Shown: piece after piece, positions 26,359-35,976 of the stretch
Numbering within the stretch: the first letter of the stretch is position 1
Layout of the letters: each line of letters starts with the position of its first letter
Assembly (NCBI GenBank): GCA_022867625.1
Contig: JALIFM010000003.1
Location: 62,001 to 126,000, forward strand
Direction: 5' to 3'
DNA from: Lachnospiraceae bacterium NSJ-143
GTDB lineage: Bacteria; Bacillota; Clostridia; Lachnospirales; Anaerotignaceae
DNA: 64,000 bases
Program-made: the position numbers and the translations under genes
Notes under the pieces: model-generated
The model's database searches: none
Told to the model about the DNA's origin: nothing
What the model saw: the letters and a program-made list of their open reading frames with translations, nothing else

Positions 26359-26760
26359 TCAATTCAGAAAATCGGCAAGGGTAAAGCTGTCAACATACTC
26401 ATCTACTACCTTTTTAAGCCCGCTCCAGAATCCCACTGTCGCACAGCCTTCGCCTCTTGCACAGTCAATCTCATCGTTGTCTACACAGGCTACAGGAGAG
26501 AGGCTTCCCTCCATAACCCTTAATATATCCCCCACAATATATTTGTCAGGGCTTTTTGAAAGACGGTATCCGCCGCCGTTTCCCCGCAGGCTTTTTAAAT
26601 ATCCCGCCTTATTGAGCTGCGGTATAATCTGTTCCATATACTTTACAGTAATTTCCTGCCTTGCCGCTATGTCCTTTAGCGGTATATATTCACCGTTATC
26701 ATTAAGCGCAAGGTCAATCATTATCCTCAAAGCATACCTTCCTTTTGTTGAAACGCGCAT
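26359..26760 (-). CDS. Rrf2 family transcriptional regulator (CymR/IscR type)
   Basis: A 133-residue Rrf2 protein. The winged helix starts MRVSTKGRYALRIMIDLAL and includes the conserved LKDIAARQEITVKYMEQI and LRGNGGGYRLSK segments. The loop CVDNDEIDCARGEGC holds three cysteines in IscR-like spacing and could bind an Fe-S cluster; CymR, which senses cysteine through CysK, lacks such a cluster. Its position directly upstream of cysK, but separated by a terminator, supports control of cysteine synthesis. Fe-S-based control cannot be excluded. Confidence 0.9.
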   Translation of the reverse strand: MRVSTKGRYALRIMIDLALNDNGEYIPLKDIAARQEITVKYMEQIIPQLNKAGYLKSLRGNGGGYRLSKSPDKYIVGDILRVMEGSLSPVACVDNDEIDCARGEGCATVGFWSGLKKVVDEYVDSFTLADFLN

Positions 26761-26840
26761 AAAATCACCTCAGCTACATTTTAACTATAATCCGATATGA
26801 TTTCAAGTATTTTATTTTTCCTTTCATAAACTCATGTTCT

Positions 26841-27272
26841 TCAGCTGTTGAGCAAAGCCAGAGCTGCTCTATATTTTTCCACTCTCGCCTTCTCCCGCCG
26901 GCCAGCATTTTCAAGCCTTCGGGTATCCATATTATGCTCTATATCAGCCCTCTTAACACTTAAGGCTATGCCTCCCGCGTTTTTAATCCTCAGTATATAC
27001 TCCATATATTCCTCCTCAGGACTTCTTGTAAGTAGTCTCAGGGCCGATATAATATCCTCTCCAAACCCACAGCTTTCAAGCTCCTCAATGGTAATGTCAG
27101 AATCCTCAGCAACATCGTGCAGGAGAGCCGTTATTGTTTCCGCCTCAGTCTGCATACCTTCTGCCAGATGTACCGGGTGCAATATATACGGGTAGCCGCC
27201 TTTATCGGTATCGCCACTGTGCGCTCTATAGGCTATAAGCGCTGCCTCTTTGACTTTTTCGCTGTAAATCAA
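26841..27272 (-). CDS. HD-domain protein related to RelA/SpoT hydrolase domains
   Basis: A protein of about 143 residues with the HD fold of ppGpp hydrolases: YPYILHPVHLAEGM gives the first metal-binding His, LLHDVAEDSD the HD pair with the following Glu-Asp, and RADIEHNMD the later region. No synthetase domain is attached. Similar short proteins are annotated as MESH1-like or guanosine-polyphosphate phosphohydrolase-like; the substrate is unproven. The best start is TTG 27272 with AGGGGG 6 nt upstream; GTG 27287 lies before that site. It follows the terminator of the SLH gene. Confidence 0.75.
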   Translation of the reverse strand: MIYSEKVKEAALIAYRAHSGDTDKGGYPYILHPVHLAEGMQTEAETITALLHDVAEDSDITIEELESCGFGEDIISALRLLTRSPEEEYMEYILRIKNAGGIALSVKRADIEHNMDTRRLENAGRREKARVEKYRAALALLNS

Positions 27273-27295
27273 ATTAATCCCCCTCACAAAACACA

Positions 27296-27319
27296 GGGCG
27301 CGGTTAATTGACCGCGCCC
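27296..27319 (-). terminator. Terminator of the SLH surface protein gene
   Basis: GGGCGCGGT and ACCGCGCCC form a perfect 9-bp stem around 6 nt, followed by TGTGTTTT on the minus strand. Confidence 0.85.
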
Positions 27320-27340
27320 TTCTGTTTTAAAATATAAATA

Positions 27341-29848
27341 TCAGATACTTCTTGACTCGATTTTCGTTATATATCCGTCATCGTTTATAGTCAATTTTAC
27401 CTCTCTGTTGCTCTTGCTTTCCTTATTATAAGCCTCCACAAGGCCGTCTACACTTGATTTATAAAAATGAAGGTCAACATCCATGCTGCTCTTGTACTTG
27501 TACCTTGTTTCTTCCTTGCTGTCAAACTCTACATCTATAGTCTTGTTAGCAGTACTGATGCTCGACAGTATTCCTGTTGCCTTGCTTATATGGCCCTCAA
27601 TGGACTTGATATACATATCGTCGTCATACTCAACTGTTACCTCAGCGGTTTTACTGTCATCTGATACAGCGGTGATAAGGTCCTTGTAATCCTTTATCTT
27701 ATCCTCACCGTCAGTTACCTTTACATCTATGTCGTCTATATCGTCCACTTCATAAGTCACTGAACTTCCTGAAAGCTTCAGGCTTGACTTTGTAATTTTA
27801 TATATCTCACCTTCCTTTTCGTCAGTTGATGAGGAGCTGCTTAAGCGGTGAACCTCTGTAACCTTTTTGCTGCTGTTGAGCTTGATTCCGACTTTATCGC
27901 CCTTTGATACGTCGTCGTCAAAGTCCTCATAATCTTTTTTCTTATCCTTTATATAGAATTTAACATCGTCAGAGTCGCTGTTTTTAAACTCATACTCATC
28001 ATAATCGCTTGAGCTTTTTTTGCTGGTTATCCTTATATATTCGTCAGAAAGCTTATAAAGGTATCCTGTCTTGTCATAATCGTCGTCGTCATCATCGTCA
28101 TCGTCAGTTGAAAGATAAACCTTTGTTATCTTTGAGCCGCTCTTTACAAGACCTACCTTGTCGCCGTCACTGGCCTTATCCTCAAAAGCATCGTAGTCCT
28201 TTTTCTTATCATCAATATAAAAGCTTACATCATCTATATCACTGTCTGTATACTTAAACTCATATTTGTCATCATATCCGCTGCCGCTTCTTTTATCCCT
28301 GAGATAAATGTATGACTTGCTTACCTTGTTGAAGTACCCTTCCTCGTCATACTTGTCGTCATCGTCGTCAATAATATGCGCTTCTGTCACCTCATCCTTG
28401 CTGTTTGTAACAAGGCCTATTTTGTCGTTGTCCTCAAGCTCATCCTTAAAATCGTCATAATCCTTTTCCTTTGAGCCTATGTAGAAGGTTACATTCTTCT
28501 TGTCCTCTCCCTTGAAGTCATAGTCTTTTGATGATGAGCTGCTCTTTGACTTTTTAAGGCTGATATATGAAGTTTTGATTTTATCATAGTAGCCTGTCAC
28601 ATCATACTTGTCATCCTCATCGCCGCCGTCCTCAGCGTCAGCCCGTATTACATAGTTATCCTTGTCAAAGTACAGTACTATGCTGTCTCCGCTCTCAATC
28701 TTGTTCTTGAACTCGGAATATTCCTTTGAGTCGTCGTTGTAATGAAACTTAACATAATTGATATTATCAAAATTGTATGTTTTCTTCTCGCCGTTGACTT
28801 TGATTGTTATCTCCGACTTTGATATATCATTGAATGTACCCTTTATGCTCTCCTTGTTTGTTGAGCTGTTAGTGTCTGTTTTTGCCGGCTCTGTTACAAC
28901 AACACTCTTTATGTTTGTACCGTTGTATGATACAAGCACTTTATCGCCTACAACAACCTGTGCAAGTGTTATAACTCCTGTTCCCTTAAGGCATGTCATA
29001 GAGGCAGAGCCTGTATATGTAGCTATGGACGAGCCCAGATTTACAGAAAGAGCTATATTGCTTCCCACAAGCTCAACAGCCGTTACTGTTCCGGTAGCGG
29101 AGCTGTTTTGTGTTGTATTGTTTGTGTTATTGTTGTTATTATTGTTCCCGTTGTTTCCGGACTGGCCTTTCGATTTGATAAGGTCGTTTGTCTTTGAAAC
29201 AACAACAGCCATTTCAGCCCTGTTTATATAATTCTTGGGATTAAAATTGCCGCTGTCATCGCCTGTTATAATTCCGAGCCTGTTGAGAAGGTCAACATAC
29301 GGTACAGCAACAGAAGCAACGCTTGACGCGTCTTTAAATGTGAGTGCAGCGCTGTTGTTTACAGTTTCAAAGCTTTTAAGCGCCCTGCCAAGCATTATAG
29401 CCACATCCTGCCTTGTGGCGTTTACATTGGCGCCGCTGGAGCTTACAAACCCCGGAATATCAGAAATCGTCACAATTCCGTTTTCAAGTCCGTATGCCAC
29501 AGCCTCGTAAGCCCAGACAGGTATCTTATACCCGCTCATTACAGTTGTGTATTTTGTAACTACAGATGCTTCAACCGCCTTTCCTGTATACTGCTTCATC
29601 AGGCTGTATACAAGCTGCATAGTCTCACAGTAGCTTACCTTATCCCTTGAACGAAAAACCTTTGCGCCGCTTGAGTTATAGTCCCCAACCATGAGGCCTG
29701 CGTCAGCCACCGCGTTTATGTATTGTTTAGCGCCGTCCCAAGGCACATCGTTGATATCAGCAAAATTAGCCGCAAGCGCCTGACAGGCTATACTTGACGA
29801 AGCCAGCGCAGCCGCCAAAAAAGCAGTAAGCAGTTTCTTAAACTTCAT
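27341..29848 (-). CDS. Acidic SLH-domain surface protein with tandem beta-rich repeats
   Basis: An 835-residue exported protein. After a signal peptide (about residues 1-26) come S-layer homology segments to about residue 215 (FADINDVPWDGAKQYINAVADAGLMVGD; YINRAEMAVVVSK), which bind cell-wall polymers. An Asn/Thr linker follows. The rest is at least six related units of 75-85 residues with the pattern G-x-hydrophobic...S-x-I-x-hydrophobic...V-x-F-Y-I...D-Y-x-x-F...GDKVGL...VTEVH, separated by runs of 4-9 Asp. The very acidic character suggests calcium binding or a charged coat. AGGAGG precedes the ATG. Function beyond surface display is unknown. Confidence 0.85.
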   Translation of the reverse strand: MKFKKLLTAFLAAALASSSIACQALAANFADINDVPWDGAKQYINAVADAGLMVGDYNSSGAKVFRSRDKVSYCETMQLVYSLMKQYTGKAVEASVVTKYTTVMSGYKIPVWAYEAVAYGLENGIVTISDIPGFVSSSGANVNATRQDVAIMLGRALKSFETVNNSAALTFKDASSVASVAVPYVDLLNRLGIITGDDSGNFNPKNYINRAEMAVVVSKTNDLIKSKGQSGNNGNNNNNNNTNNTTQNSSATGTVTAVELVGSNIALSVNLGSSIATYTGSASMTCLKGTGVITLAQVVVGDKVLVSYNGTNIKSVVVTEPAKTDTNSSTNKESIKGTFNDISKSEITIKVNGEKKTYNFDNINYVKFHYNDDSKEYSEFKNKIESGDSIVLYFDKDNYVIRADAEDGGDEDDKYDVTGYYDKIKTSYISLKKSKSSSSSKDYDFKGEDKKNVTFYIGSKEKDYDDFKDELEDNDKIGLVTNSKDEVTEAHIIDDDDDKYDEEGYFNKVSKSYIYLRDKRSGSGYDDKYEFKYTDSDIDDVSFYIDDKKKDYDAFEDKASDGDKVGLVKSGSKITKVYLSTDDDDDDDDDYDKTGYLYKLSDEYIRITSKKSSSDYDEYEFKNSDSDDVKFYIKDKKKDYEDFDDDVSKGDKVGIKLNSSKKVTEVHRLSSSSSTDEKEGEIYKITKSSLKLSGSSVTYEVDDIDDIDVKVTDGEDKIKDYKDLITAVSDDSKTAEVTVEYDDDMYIKSIEGHISKATGILSSISTANKTIDVEFDSKEETRYKYKSSMDVDLHFYKSSVDGLVEAYNKESKSNREVKLTINDDGYITKIESRSI

Positions 29849-30180
29849 TGTTATACTCCTCCTTTTGTGGGCATGTCCATAACTATTATTATTCTAAATG
29901 ATTCCAATCATGCCATGTTATTTTTTATTATACAATAAACTATATTAAAATACTTAAGCAATTTGAAAGTTTTATGAAAAATTAAGCAATTTGTAATATT
30001 TCTGTTACATAAGGCCGGATAAATACAGCTACTTCTTATAACGTCCGGTGTTGCAAATTTGTTCCCGCCTAACCGCCTTTTATTTTTTCAGATTATTACA
30101 GCATTTACCGCAACATACAAAAAACACCGGAATCCCCGGCTTGTCACAAAAACCGGCTGTCCAGTGCTTTCAAGACACAT
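29849..30180. other. Intergenic region upstream of the SLH gene
   Basis: About 330 bp. A TATAAT box on the minus strand (29932-29927) may belong to the SLH promoter, but no good -35 box is at 16-18 bp. Near 30120-30170, CCGG-containing segments may form weak hairpins behind the histidine kinase gene. No ORF is convincing. Confidence 0.35.
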
Positions 30181-31719
30181 TTATTTTTTGTTTCCACGAC
30201 TCAATATTTCCGCCTCAAAATAGAATACGCTGCCCTTGCCCTTTTGAGAATCAACACCGTATTCAAACCCATGCAGCTCCAGTACATTCTTAACTATGGA
30301 AAGGCCAAGGCCTGTTCCCGACACCGGCCGTTTGTGGTTTTTGTCTATTTTGTAATATCGGTCCCATATAAGCCTTATATCATTTTCATCTATTCCATCG
30401 CCTGTATCCTCCACCTCAATTTTTACCATACTGCCGTTTACAGTCTGGCGTACAGTTACCCGCCTGTCGTCACCTGTATAGTTAATGGCATTATTTATAA
30501 GGTTATAGAGTACCTGCGACATTTTTATAGTGTCGGCATTTATCCATACATCGCTTTCATACAGAAACTCTATACGGTAGCCCTCCTGTTCCTTAAGCTT
30601 TCCATAGCGGCCAAGCACACCCTTTATGCTTTCAGTAATAGAAAAGCCCTCTCTGTTAAGCTCCATAACACCGCTCTGAAGTTTGGATATATCCAATATA
30701 TCCGTTACCAGGTTGGAAAGCCTGTTTGTCTCATCTATAATTATCTGTATGTTCCCTTCTGTAGCCTCACCCGGAATATCCCGCATAAGCTCGGCGTACC
30801 CTCTTATCATTGTAAGCGGCGTTCTCAGGTCATGTGAAATATTGGCCATCAAATCCTGACGCAGCTTTTCTGTTTTGTTAAGCTCAGAGGCGGCAAATGT
30901 AAGCGTATCATTAAGCTCCTTTATCTCTCTGTAGCCGTCTGAGTCAAACCGCACGTTATAGTTGCCGTTTGCCAAAAGCACAGCCTTGCCGTTTGTTTTC
31001 ATTATAGGCCGTGAAATTTTTCTGTATATGAGAAACGCAAGGAGGGTAGAAAATATAAGCAGCACTCCGCATACATACATAGTTTCCACATTCAGTATCT
31101 GTCTTGTGGCAAAAAGCGGCGTAAGTGCAGTGCTCAGCACAATTATCACGTTTTTTCCGTCTATTTGGGCTGTCTGGCTCAATATTATTATATTCGGCGA
31201 ATCCGGGCCGTCAAATACTGCTGTATCCTCGCCGGCAAAGCTGAATTCCCTTTCAGGCCTCAAATTGTCATTCTCCACTTTTCTCGGCTCGCCGGCATTG
31301 TTTCTGTCCGCGATTTTTTCTCTCCTCTGGTCATAAAAATTCATGCTCTCATAATATATTTTTGTTCCGGATTCAACAGTTTCTTCAAAAAGCCGCTTCC
31401 TGTCATCGGCATTCATTTCCCGTATTACCCCAAATGGCATGCCCTCAACGTAGTGCATCTCACTTCCGGTCTGGTCAAATATTTCAATACACATTCCGCC
31501 TTCACGGGCCGCAGATTTCAGCACTTCGTCCATATTCTCAGAGTTTATACCAGCCTGCACAGTCTTTGCGGTGCTCTTAAGCTCATTAATCTTTATGTTT
31601 CTGTAGAAGCTGTCGAGGAAAAACATGTGAAAAGCCGACAGAAGGAGAAATTCTGCAATGACAAAGCATGTCATATACATTATAAGCTTCCACTTAATGC
31701 TTATTCTCTCAGTCCTCAA
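30181..31719 (-). CDS. Two-component sensor histidine kinase
   Basis: A 512-residue membrane kinase. Helices at about 10-34 and 212-232 enclose an extracellular sensor of about 175 residues of unknown ligand. A HAMP-like linker precedes the HisKA domain with H296 in ANISHDLRTPLTMIRGY, and the HATPase domain has NLINNAINYT (N box), VEDTGDGID (G1) and GTGLGLSIVKNV (G2). The start is TTG 31719, overlapping the response regulator gene by 11 bp; GGGGTGG lies upstream. The pair forms a PhoR/PhoB-like operon, with the kinase second. Confidence 0.9.
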   Translation of the reverse strand: MRTERISIKWKLIMYMTCFVIAEFLLLSAFHMFFLDSFYRNIKINELKSTAKTVQAGINSENMDEVLKSAAREGGMCIEIFDQTGSEMHYVEGMPFGVIREMNADDRKRLFEETVESGTKIYYESMNFYDQRREKIADRNNAGEPRKVENDNLRPEREFSFAGEDTAVFDGPDSPNIIILSQTAQIDGKNVIIVLSTALTPLFATRQILNVETMYVCGVLLIFSTLLAFLIYRKISRPIMKTNGKAVLLANGNYNVRFDSDGYREIKELNDTLTFAASELNKTEKLRQDLMANISHDLRTPLTMIRGYAELMRDIPGEATEGNIQIIIDETNRLSNLVTDILDISKLQSGVMELNREGFSITESIKGVLGRYGKLKEQEGYRIEFLYESDVWINADTIKMSQVLYNLINNAINYTGDDRRVTVRQTVNGSMVKIEVEDTGDGIDENDIRLIWDRYYKIDKNHKRPVSGTGLGLSIVKNVLELHGFEYGVDSQKGKGSVFYFEAEILSRGNKK

Positions 31720-32383
31720 ACCTGTATCCCACCCCTCTCAGTGTAACAATCTTTACGCTGTGCCGGCCAAGGCTTTTGCGCAGTATCTTTATATGTGTAT
31801 CCAATGTCCTGTCACCGCCGTAAAAGTCATATCCCCAAACATCGGTTATTATCTTTTCACGGCTCAGCGCTATATTCCTGTTTTTTACCATATAAAAGAA
31901 AAGGTCGTATTCCTTCGGCGACATACTGACCCTCTCACCGTCTATATATACAATCCTTCCTGTAAAATCAACCTTTACACCGTCATTTTCATATACGTCA
32001 CGTTTTTCACCGGTTTCTCCTCCGCCTGAACGCTTGAGTATGGCCGAAACCCTCATCATAAGCTCCCTTGGCGAAAACGGCTTTACAACATAGTCGTCAA
32101 CGCCTGTCTCAAAGCCATGTATCCTGTCATACTCCTCCCCTCTGGCGGAAAGCATTATAACAGGTGTATCACAGCTTTTCCTTATCTGCCTGCAAGCCGA
32201 AAACCCGTCCAGCTCCGGCATCATTATATCCATTATTATAATATCATAAGCGTTTTTACGGCACATCTCAACAGCCTCAATGCCGTTTGATGCCTCCTCA
32301 ACCTCATAGCCCTCAAATTTTGCATATTTAAGTATTATCTGCCTTATATTTTCTTCATCGTCAACAACAAGTATCCTGCTCAC
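31709..32383 (-). CDS. OmpR/PhoB-family response regulator
   Basis: A 224-residue regulator with a receiver domain (ILVVDDEENIR; phospho-acceptor D52 in IIIMDIMMPELDG; K near 102 in VVKPFSP) and a C-terminal winged helix (VSMSPKEYDLFFYMVKNRN...TLDTHIKILRKSLG...VTLRGVGYRFED). I use GTG 32383, which has GGAGGTGG 6 nt upstream; in-frame ATGs further upstream overlap that site. It is translated just before its cognate kinase. Target genes are not evident from the sequence. Confidence 0.93.
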   Translation of the reverse strand: MSRILVVDDEENIRQIILKYAKFEGYEVEEASNGIEAVEMCRKNAYDIIIMDIMMPELDGFSACRQIRKSCDTPVIMLSARGEEYDRIHGFETGVDDYVVKPFSPRELMMRVSAILKRSGGGETGEKRDVYENDGVKVDFTGRIVYIDGERVSMSPKEYDLFFYMVKNRNIALSREKIITDVWGYDFYGGDRTLDTHIKILRKSLGRHSVKIVTLRGVGYRFED

Positions 32384-32470
32384 CTGTGCCACCTCCATTA
32401 TTAACTGATTATATAATGCCAATGTGAAAACAGGGTGAAAAAACAAAAATTTAATAAATAAACTTAATAA

Positions 32471-32503
32471 AAAGGCCGCCCTCTCAGCAGGCAGCCTTTT
32501 TTT
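32471..32503 (-). terminator. Terminator of the DUF2156 gene
   Basis: GGCTGCC and GGCGGCC pair with one wobble around about 9 nt on the minus strand and run into TTTTTATT, separating the gene from the two-component operon. Confidence 0.75.
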
Positions 32504-32511
32504 CTAATTTA

Positions 32512-33480
32512 TTATTTTGAGCACGGCACGCTCTCTTTTTTAAATATCTCATTGCCGCAGATTGTTTTGCATATACAGCGGTTTTTTAACACTGCCGTAT
32601 ACTTTACTGTCATCTTAGCCGGATAATATGATTCCTTTGCCTTTCTTAAGCCCTCAAGGCCCATATCCTCCTCCCTGTTTATATACAGGGTATCTTTGTA
32701 GTTGGCCTCGGCAAAAAGCTGGTTAACAGCAGGATAGAGTCCGTCTATTCCGCTCAGTGCCTTTTCTATGTGTATATGACCCATATAGTCTGTAACAAAG
32801 CCTCCAACAGTAAAGGCCGCCATTTTTCCGTCTATAAATATGGCACCGCCCTTAAGATTAAGCTTTGACATGTTTTTAACCGCCCTTACAACAGACTCTC
32901 TCTCGTCATACTGGTCAATTTCCCCGTCCTCATGCTCACTGTGCCATTTGTCGTAAAGCTCAATGCACATATCGGAGTCGGCTTCTGTAATGGCCCTGTA
33001 CTCAAAATCAGGGTGATTAATTTTAAGCCGGTTTATAAAATTCCTCTTGCTGTGGTACTTTTTGCCCTTAAGCGTAATAAGGTCGCTGCTGTCATAAACA
33101 TAGTCCCATGCCTCACGCATCTCGCTTAGCTCAAACTCCGGGCAGTATTTTCTGAACATATCCGCAAAAGGCTCACAGACAGAGTAGAAAATAACCTTTT
33201 CTCCCCTGCTTTCAAAATATTCCCTGCCCTTTACAACTGCGGCGTGGTAGTCAACGCTCTCATCAACAGGTATAGGAGGCATTAAAAGCGGCGGTTCATG
33301 CTCATATCTCAGCTTTATATAAAGGCTGCCGCAATCCTCGGCTATCTGTACAAAGGAGTCCGCTCCCCATATATATAAATGCTCAAATGTCATTTCCGCG
33401 TTTTCTATATTCCAGTTTCTCTTATACTTATCTATAATTTCCCTGTCGTCAATATTTATGTCTCTAAACTGAAGCTGCAT
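32512..33480 (-). CDS. DUF2156 (LPG synthase C-terminal-like) acyltransferase-fold protein
   Basis: A 322-residue protein of the DUF2156 family, the double-GNAT fold also found in the catalytic part of MprF-type lysyl-phosphatidylglycerol synthases. Typical pieces are YHSKRNFINRLKINHPDFEYRAIT, MAAFTVGGFVTDYMGHIHIEKAL and INREEDMGLEGLRKAKESYYPAKM. There is no membrane domain, so it is not itself a full MprF; soluble relatives may use aminoacyl-tRNA. It lies 61 bp downstream of a second acyltransferase-like gene, and the two may form an operon. Confidence 0.8.
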   Translation of the reverse strand: MQLQFRDINIDDREIIDKYKRNWNIENAEMTFEHLYIWGADSFVQIAEDCGSLYIKLRYEHEPPLLMPPIPVDESVDYHAAVVKGREYFESRGEKVIFYSVCEPFADMFRKYCPEFELSEMREAWDYVYDSSDLITLKGKKYHSKRNFINRLKINHPDFEYRAITEADSDMCIELYDKWHSEHEDGEIDQYDERESVVRAVKNMSKLNLKGGAIFIDGKMAAFTVGGFVTDYMGHIHIEKALSGIDGLYPAVNQLFAEANYKDTLYINREEDMGLEGLRKAKESYYPAKMTVKYTAVLKNRCICKTICGNEIFKKESVPCSK

Positions 33481-33541
33481 AAAAAACTTCCTCTCTTTCG
33501 TTTCCTCAAATGTCAGGAAACAGTTGTCAAACTTATCTTTA

Positions 33542-34657
33542 TTAATATTCGTCTATAATATGGCATACCTGCTTAGGGAAGAACCTGTCAAGCTCCTCTC
33601 CGGCTCTGCTGTCAAGCGTTACCGCCTCTGACATCTGTATAAGCTCATTTAATGAGCGGTAACCGAACATCCACTGTGCAAACCTGTAAACCGTCATAGA
33701 AAGCTGAGGGCGGTTTGTGGTTCTCTCACCTGAAAAATTAAATACCCCATTGTTTTCAGGCACAGCATCATCTTTAATCTCAACAGCGTATGGAAGGTTT
33801 TTTCCCACAGCCTTCAAAAAGGCTCCCACATCAGCTATGCCGCATACATTCCTTGGCCCAATTCTCTTGATTCCACCATTATACTCCGTTTTTGTGTCAG
33901 GCGGAAGCTTAACGGATACTTTTCTGCCTTTTCCCAAATTAAAAAGGTAATTTACGGCTTTTTGTTCCGATGTTTCGTCCAAAGCCATAATTTCCTCACC
34001 GTGAATTCCGTCTTTATCGTCAAAATACACAGCGTACGCCAGAACATTTCCTCCATCTGTTATGCCAACGCATTTAGCGCCGCAGGACAGATAATCAGCG
34101 CATTTAAGGGCGAAATCAGCATACGACCTGCACACAATCCCCGAAAATCTCCTGCTTGCAAGCTGATAGCATTTATAAACGGCGCTCATATTTTCAGCAA
34201 GCTCCAGCTGCACAGCGTCTTCAGTAATCTCTGCACCCTTTGATTCCTCCGCCTCTATAAAAGCTGTATCGCTTACCGGATAATGCCCCACATAATAATA
34301 GGTTCTCAATACAGCAGGCGTATGCGGACAGAGCACTACCCCAAGGCCGCTTATCATATTCATGTAATATGTATAAAGCTCCTTCATATATCCGCGCCTT
34401 TTAAAATCCGGATGAGTGCATGCCCCAACCATTATGGCTGAAGGTATAACAGCTCCCCTCACCTTAAGAAATACGGGAAGCGACTGCACTTCCGACGATA
34501 TAAAACCGTCTTCCTCCTCTATAAGGGCGCAGTAGTCCGGTACAAACCTTTTATCAAAAAACCAGTCAGAAAACTCCCTGCTGTCATTAAAGCTTATATC
34601 CCATAAGGCCCTGAACTGCTCCTTGTCTGAAATACGAGCCGGTCTTAATTTTTTCAT
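33542..34657 (-). CDS. GNAT acetyltransferase, Eis-like two-domain type
   Basis: A 371-residue protein whose N-terminal GNAT domain (MKKLRPARISDKEQFRALWDISFND) contains the acetyl-CoA-binding stretch GACTHPDFKRRGYMKELY. A second GNAT-like half and a C-terminal SCP2-like segment (AQWMFGYRSLNELIQ) follow, as in Eis-related enzymes. Substrate unknown. ATG 34657 has AAAGGAGG 6 nt upstream; a frame open to 34687 overlaps it. It lies just 38 bp after the AAA+ gene on the same strand. Confidence 0.83.
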   Translation of the reverse strand: MKKLRPARISDKEQFRALWDISFNDSREFSDWFFDKRFVPDYCALIEEEDGFISSEVQSLPVFLKVRGAVIPSAIMVGACTHPDFKRRGYMKELYTYYMNMISGLGVVLCPHTPAVLRTYYYVGHYPVSDTAFIEAEESKGAEITEDAVQLELAENMSAVYKCYQLASRRFSGIVCRSYADFALKCADYLSCGAKCVGITDGGNVLAYAVYFDDKDGIHGEEIMALDETSEQKAVNYLFNLGKGRKVSVKLPPDTKTEYNGGIKRIGPRNVCGIADVGAFLKAVGKNLPYAVEIKDDAVPENNGVFNFSGERTTNRPQLSMTVYRFAQWMFGYRSLNELIQMSEAVTLDSRAGEELDRFFPKQVCHIIDEY

Positions 34658-34695
34658 AGCAAACCTCCTTTGCATTGCAGCAATCAATTAAACAC

Positions 34696-35976
34696 TCAAA
34701 CCCCGTGCCTTCCGGTTCTGCCCTCAGCAGCCATTTCGGCATGCTCAAACTCCGACACAGCCTCTTTTAAATGCCTCAGGCTCAGCACTGAAAGCTTAGA
34801 CCTCTCCTCAGCGTCAGTCGGACTCAATATATCCATATCCTCGTCTGCCCATGTAATAAAGTCCACAGCCGCGGCGCTCATAGCCTGCTCAAGCAGCCTT
34901 CTGGCGTCCCTTCCGTTTCCAAAATTCGGATTTTTAATCCGTTTATCAAAAAACGGTCTCAGTATGTCCTTCCATCCATCCTCAATCTTAAAATCAGAAT
35001 TCCCTGCCAAAAGCTCAAATATACTGAGCATCTCATCTGTATTATATGACGAAAAGTTAACAGTAAATGTTATTCTGCTTGCTATTCCCGGATTTTCATT
35101 GAAAAACCGTTTCATCTTGTTGTTTCTCTCATCTATATCCCCGCCGTATCCGGCAAATATTATCAGCTTGTCGTCGCTGTGCTCCTCAACCTCAGTACAA
35201 AGCTGGGCAAGGGCTTCCTGTGAGAAATTATCGGTTTTTTCTGTATCATTGTAATTTACAAGCGAGTAGGCCTCATCAATAATTATTATATCATTCTTTA
35301 CAAATAGTTCATGCACCCGCTCAGATGTCTGGCCCACATACTTGGCCTTAAGCTGTGTGCCTGTGACATACGCCATTGTGCTGCCATTTAACACCTGCAT
35401 TTCCTTCATCATGCTGGCAAAATAAACCGAAGCTGTAGTCTTTGCGGTTCCCGGAGGCCCCACAAAGGCGAACACCCTGTGCATTGGCACTTTCATAAGG
35501 TTATAAGCCTCACGCCGCCTGCTGTACTGGAATACTGCACCAAGCCGGCAAAGTGCCCTTTTCATTTCCTCCTGTCCTATTATAACAGAACAGAGCCTCC
35601 TGTAGGCGTCTGTCTTTTCCGGATTTATAAGCATGTTTTTAATTTTTCCCTGCTCTATAAGATACCTTCCATAGACCATATAGTCCTTAAGAAACTTATA
35701 TTCACCTGCGTCCATATTTATTGAGTACATATTAAGAGGGTTCCCAATATCAACACTTTTTACAAGTGAAATATAGCTGTGCTTTTTATTTTTAAAAAGC
35801 TCGTCAAAATCAGCTCCGGTTCTGTCCGCAATCATATTATTCCCCTCGTTCTGAGAAAAATAGATTGAGTAAATTTTGTCTATATATCTGTCCGCAGTCT
35901 CACGGCTGCAACCCGAAGCGAATACAGCGTTTTCATACGCGCGCCTTTCGATATTTTCCATTTCAAGTTCGTTCAT
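34696..35976 (-). CDS. CbbX/SpoVK-like AAA+ ATPase
   Basis: A 426-residue AAA+ protein. After an N-terminal region of about 130 residues with no recognised fold, the ATPase has Walker A GPPGTAKTT (173-181), KYVGQTSERVHELF, Walker B IIIIDEAYSL (about 228-237) and FAGYGG as sensor 1 region, all typical of the CbbX/SpoVK group that acts as protein-remodelling hexamers. In sporulating Firmicutes SpoVK works in the mother cell. No rubisco genes are present, so a CbbX role is excluded. Whether this gene is sporulation-related is not shown here. Confidence 0.85.
   Translation of the reverse strand: MNELEMENIERRAYENAVFASGCSRETADRYIDKIYSIYFSQNEGNNMIADRTGADFDELFKNKKHSYISLVKSVDIGNPLNMYSINMDAGEYKFLKDYMVYGRYLIEQGKIKNMLINPEKTDAYRRLCSVIIGQEEMKRALCRLGAVFQYSRRREAYNLMKVPMHRVFAFVGPPGTAKTTASVYFASMMKEMQVLNGSTMAYVTGTQLKAKYVGQTSERVHELFVKNDIIIIDEAYSLVNYNDTEKTDNFSQEALAQLCTEVEEHSDDKLIIFAGYGGDIDERNNKMKRFFNENPGIASRITFTVNFSSYNTDEMLSIFELLAGNSDFKIEDGWKDILRPFFDKRIKNPNFGNGRDARRLLEQAMSAAAVDFITWADEDMDILSPTDAEERSKLSVLSLRHLKEAVSEFEHAEMAAEGRTGRHGV

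Noticed and set aside
34696-35976. CbbX rubisco activase
   Set aside because: The AAA+ module is of this group, but no rubisco or Calvin-cycle genes are present; SpoVK-like is safer.
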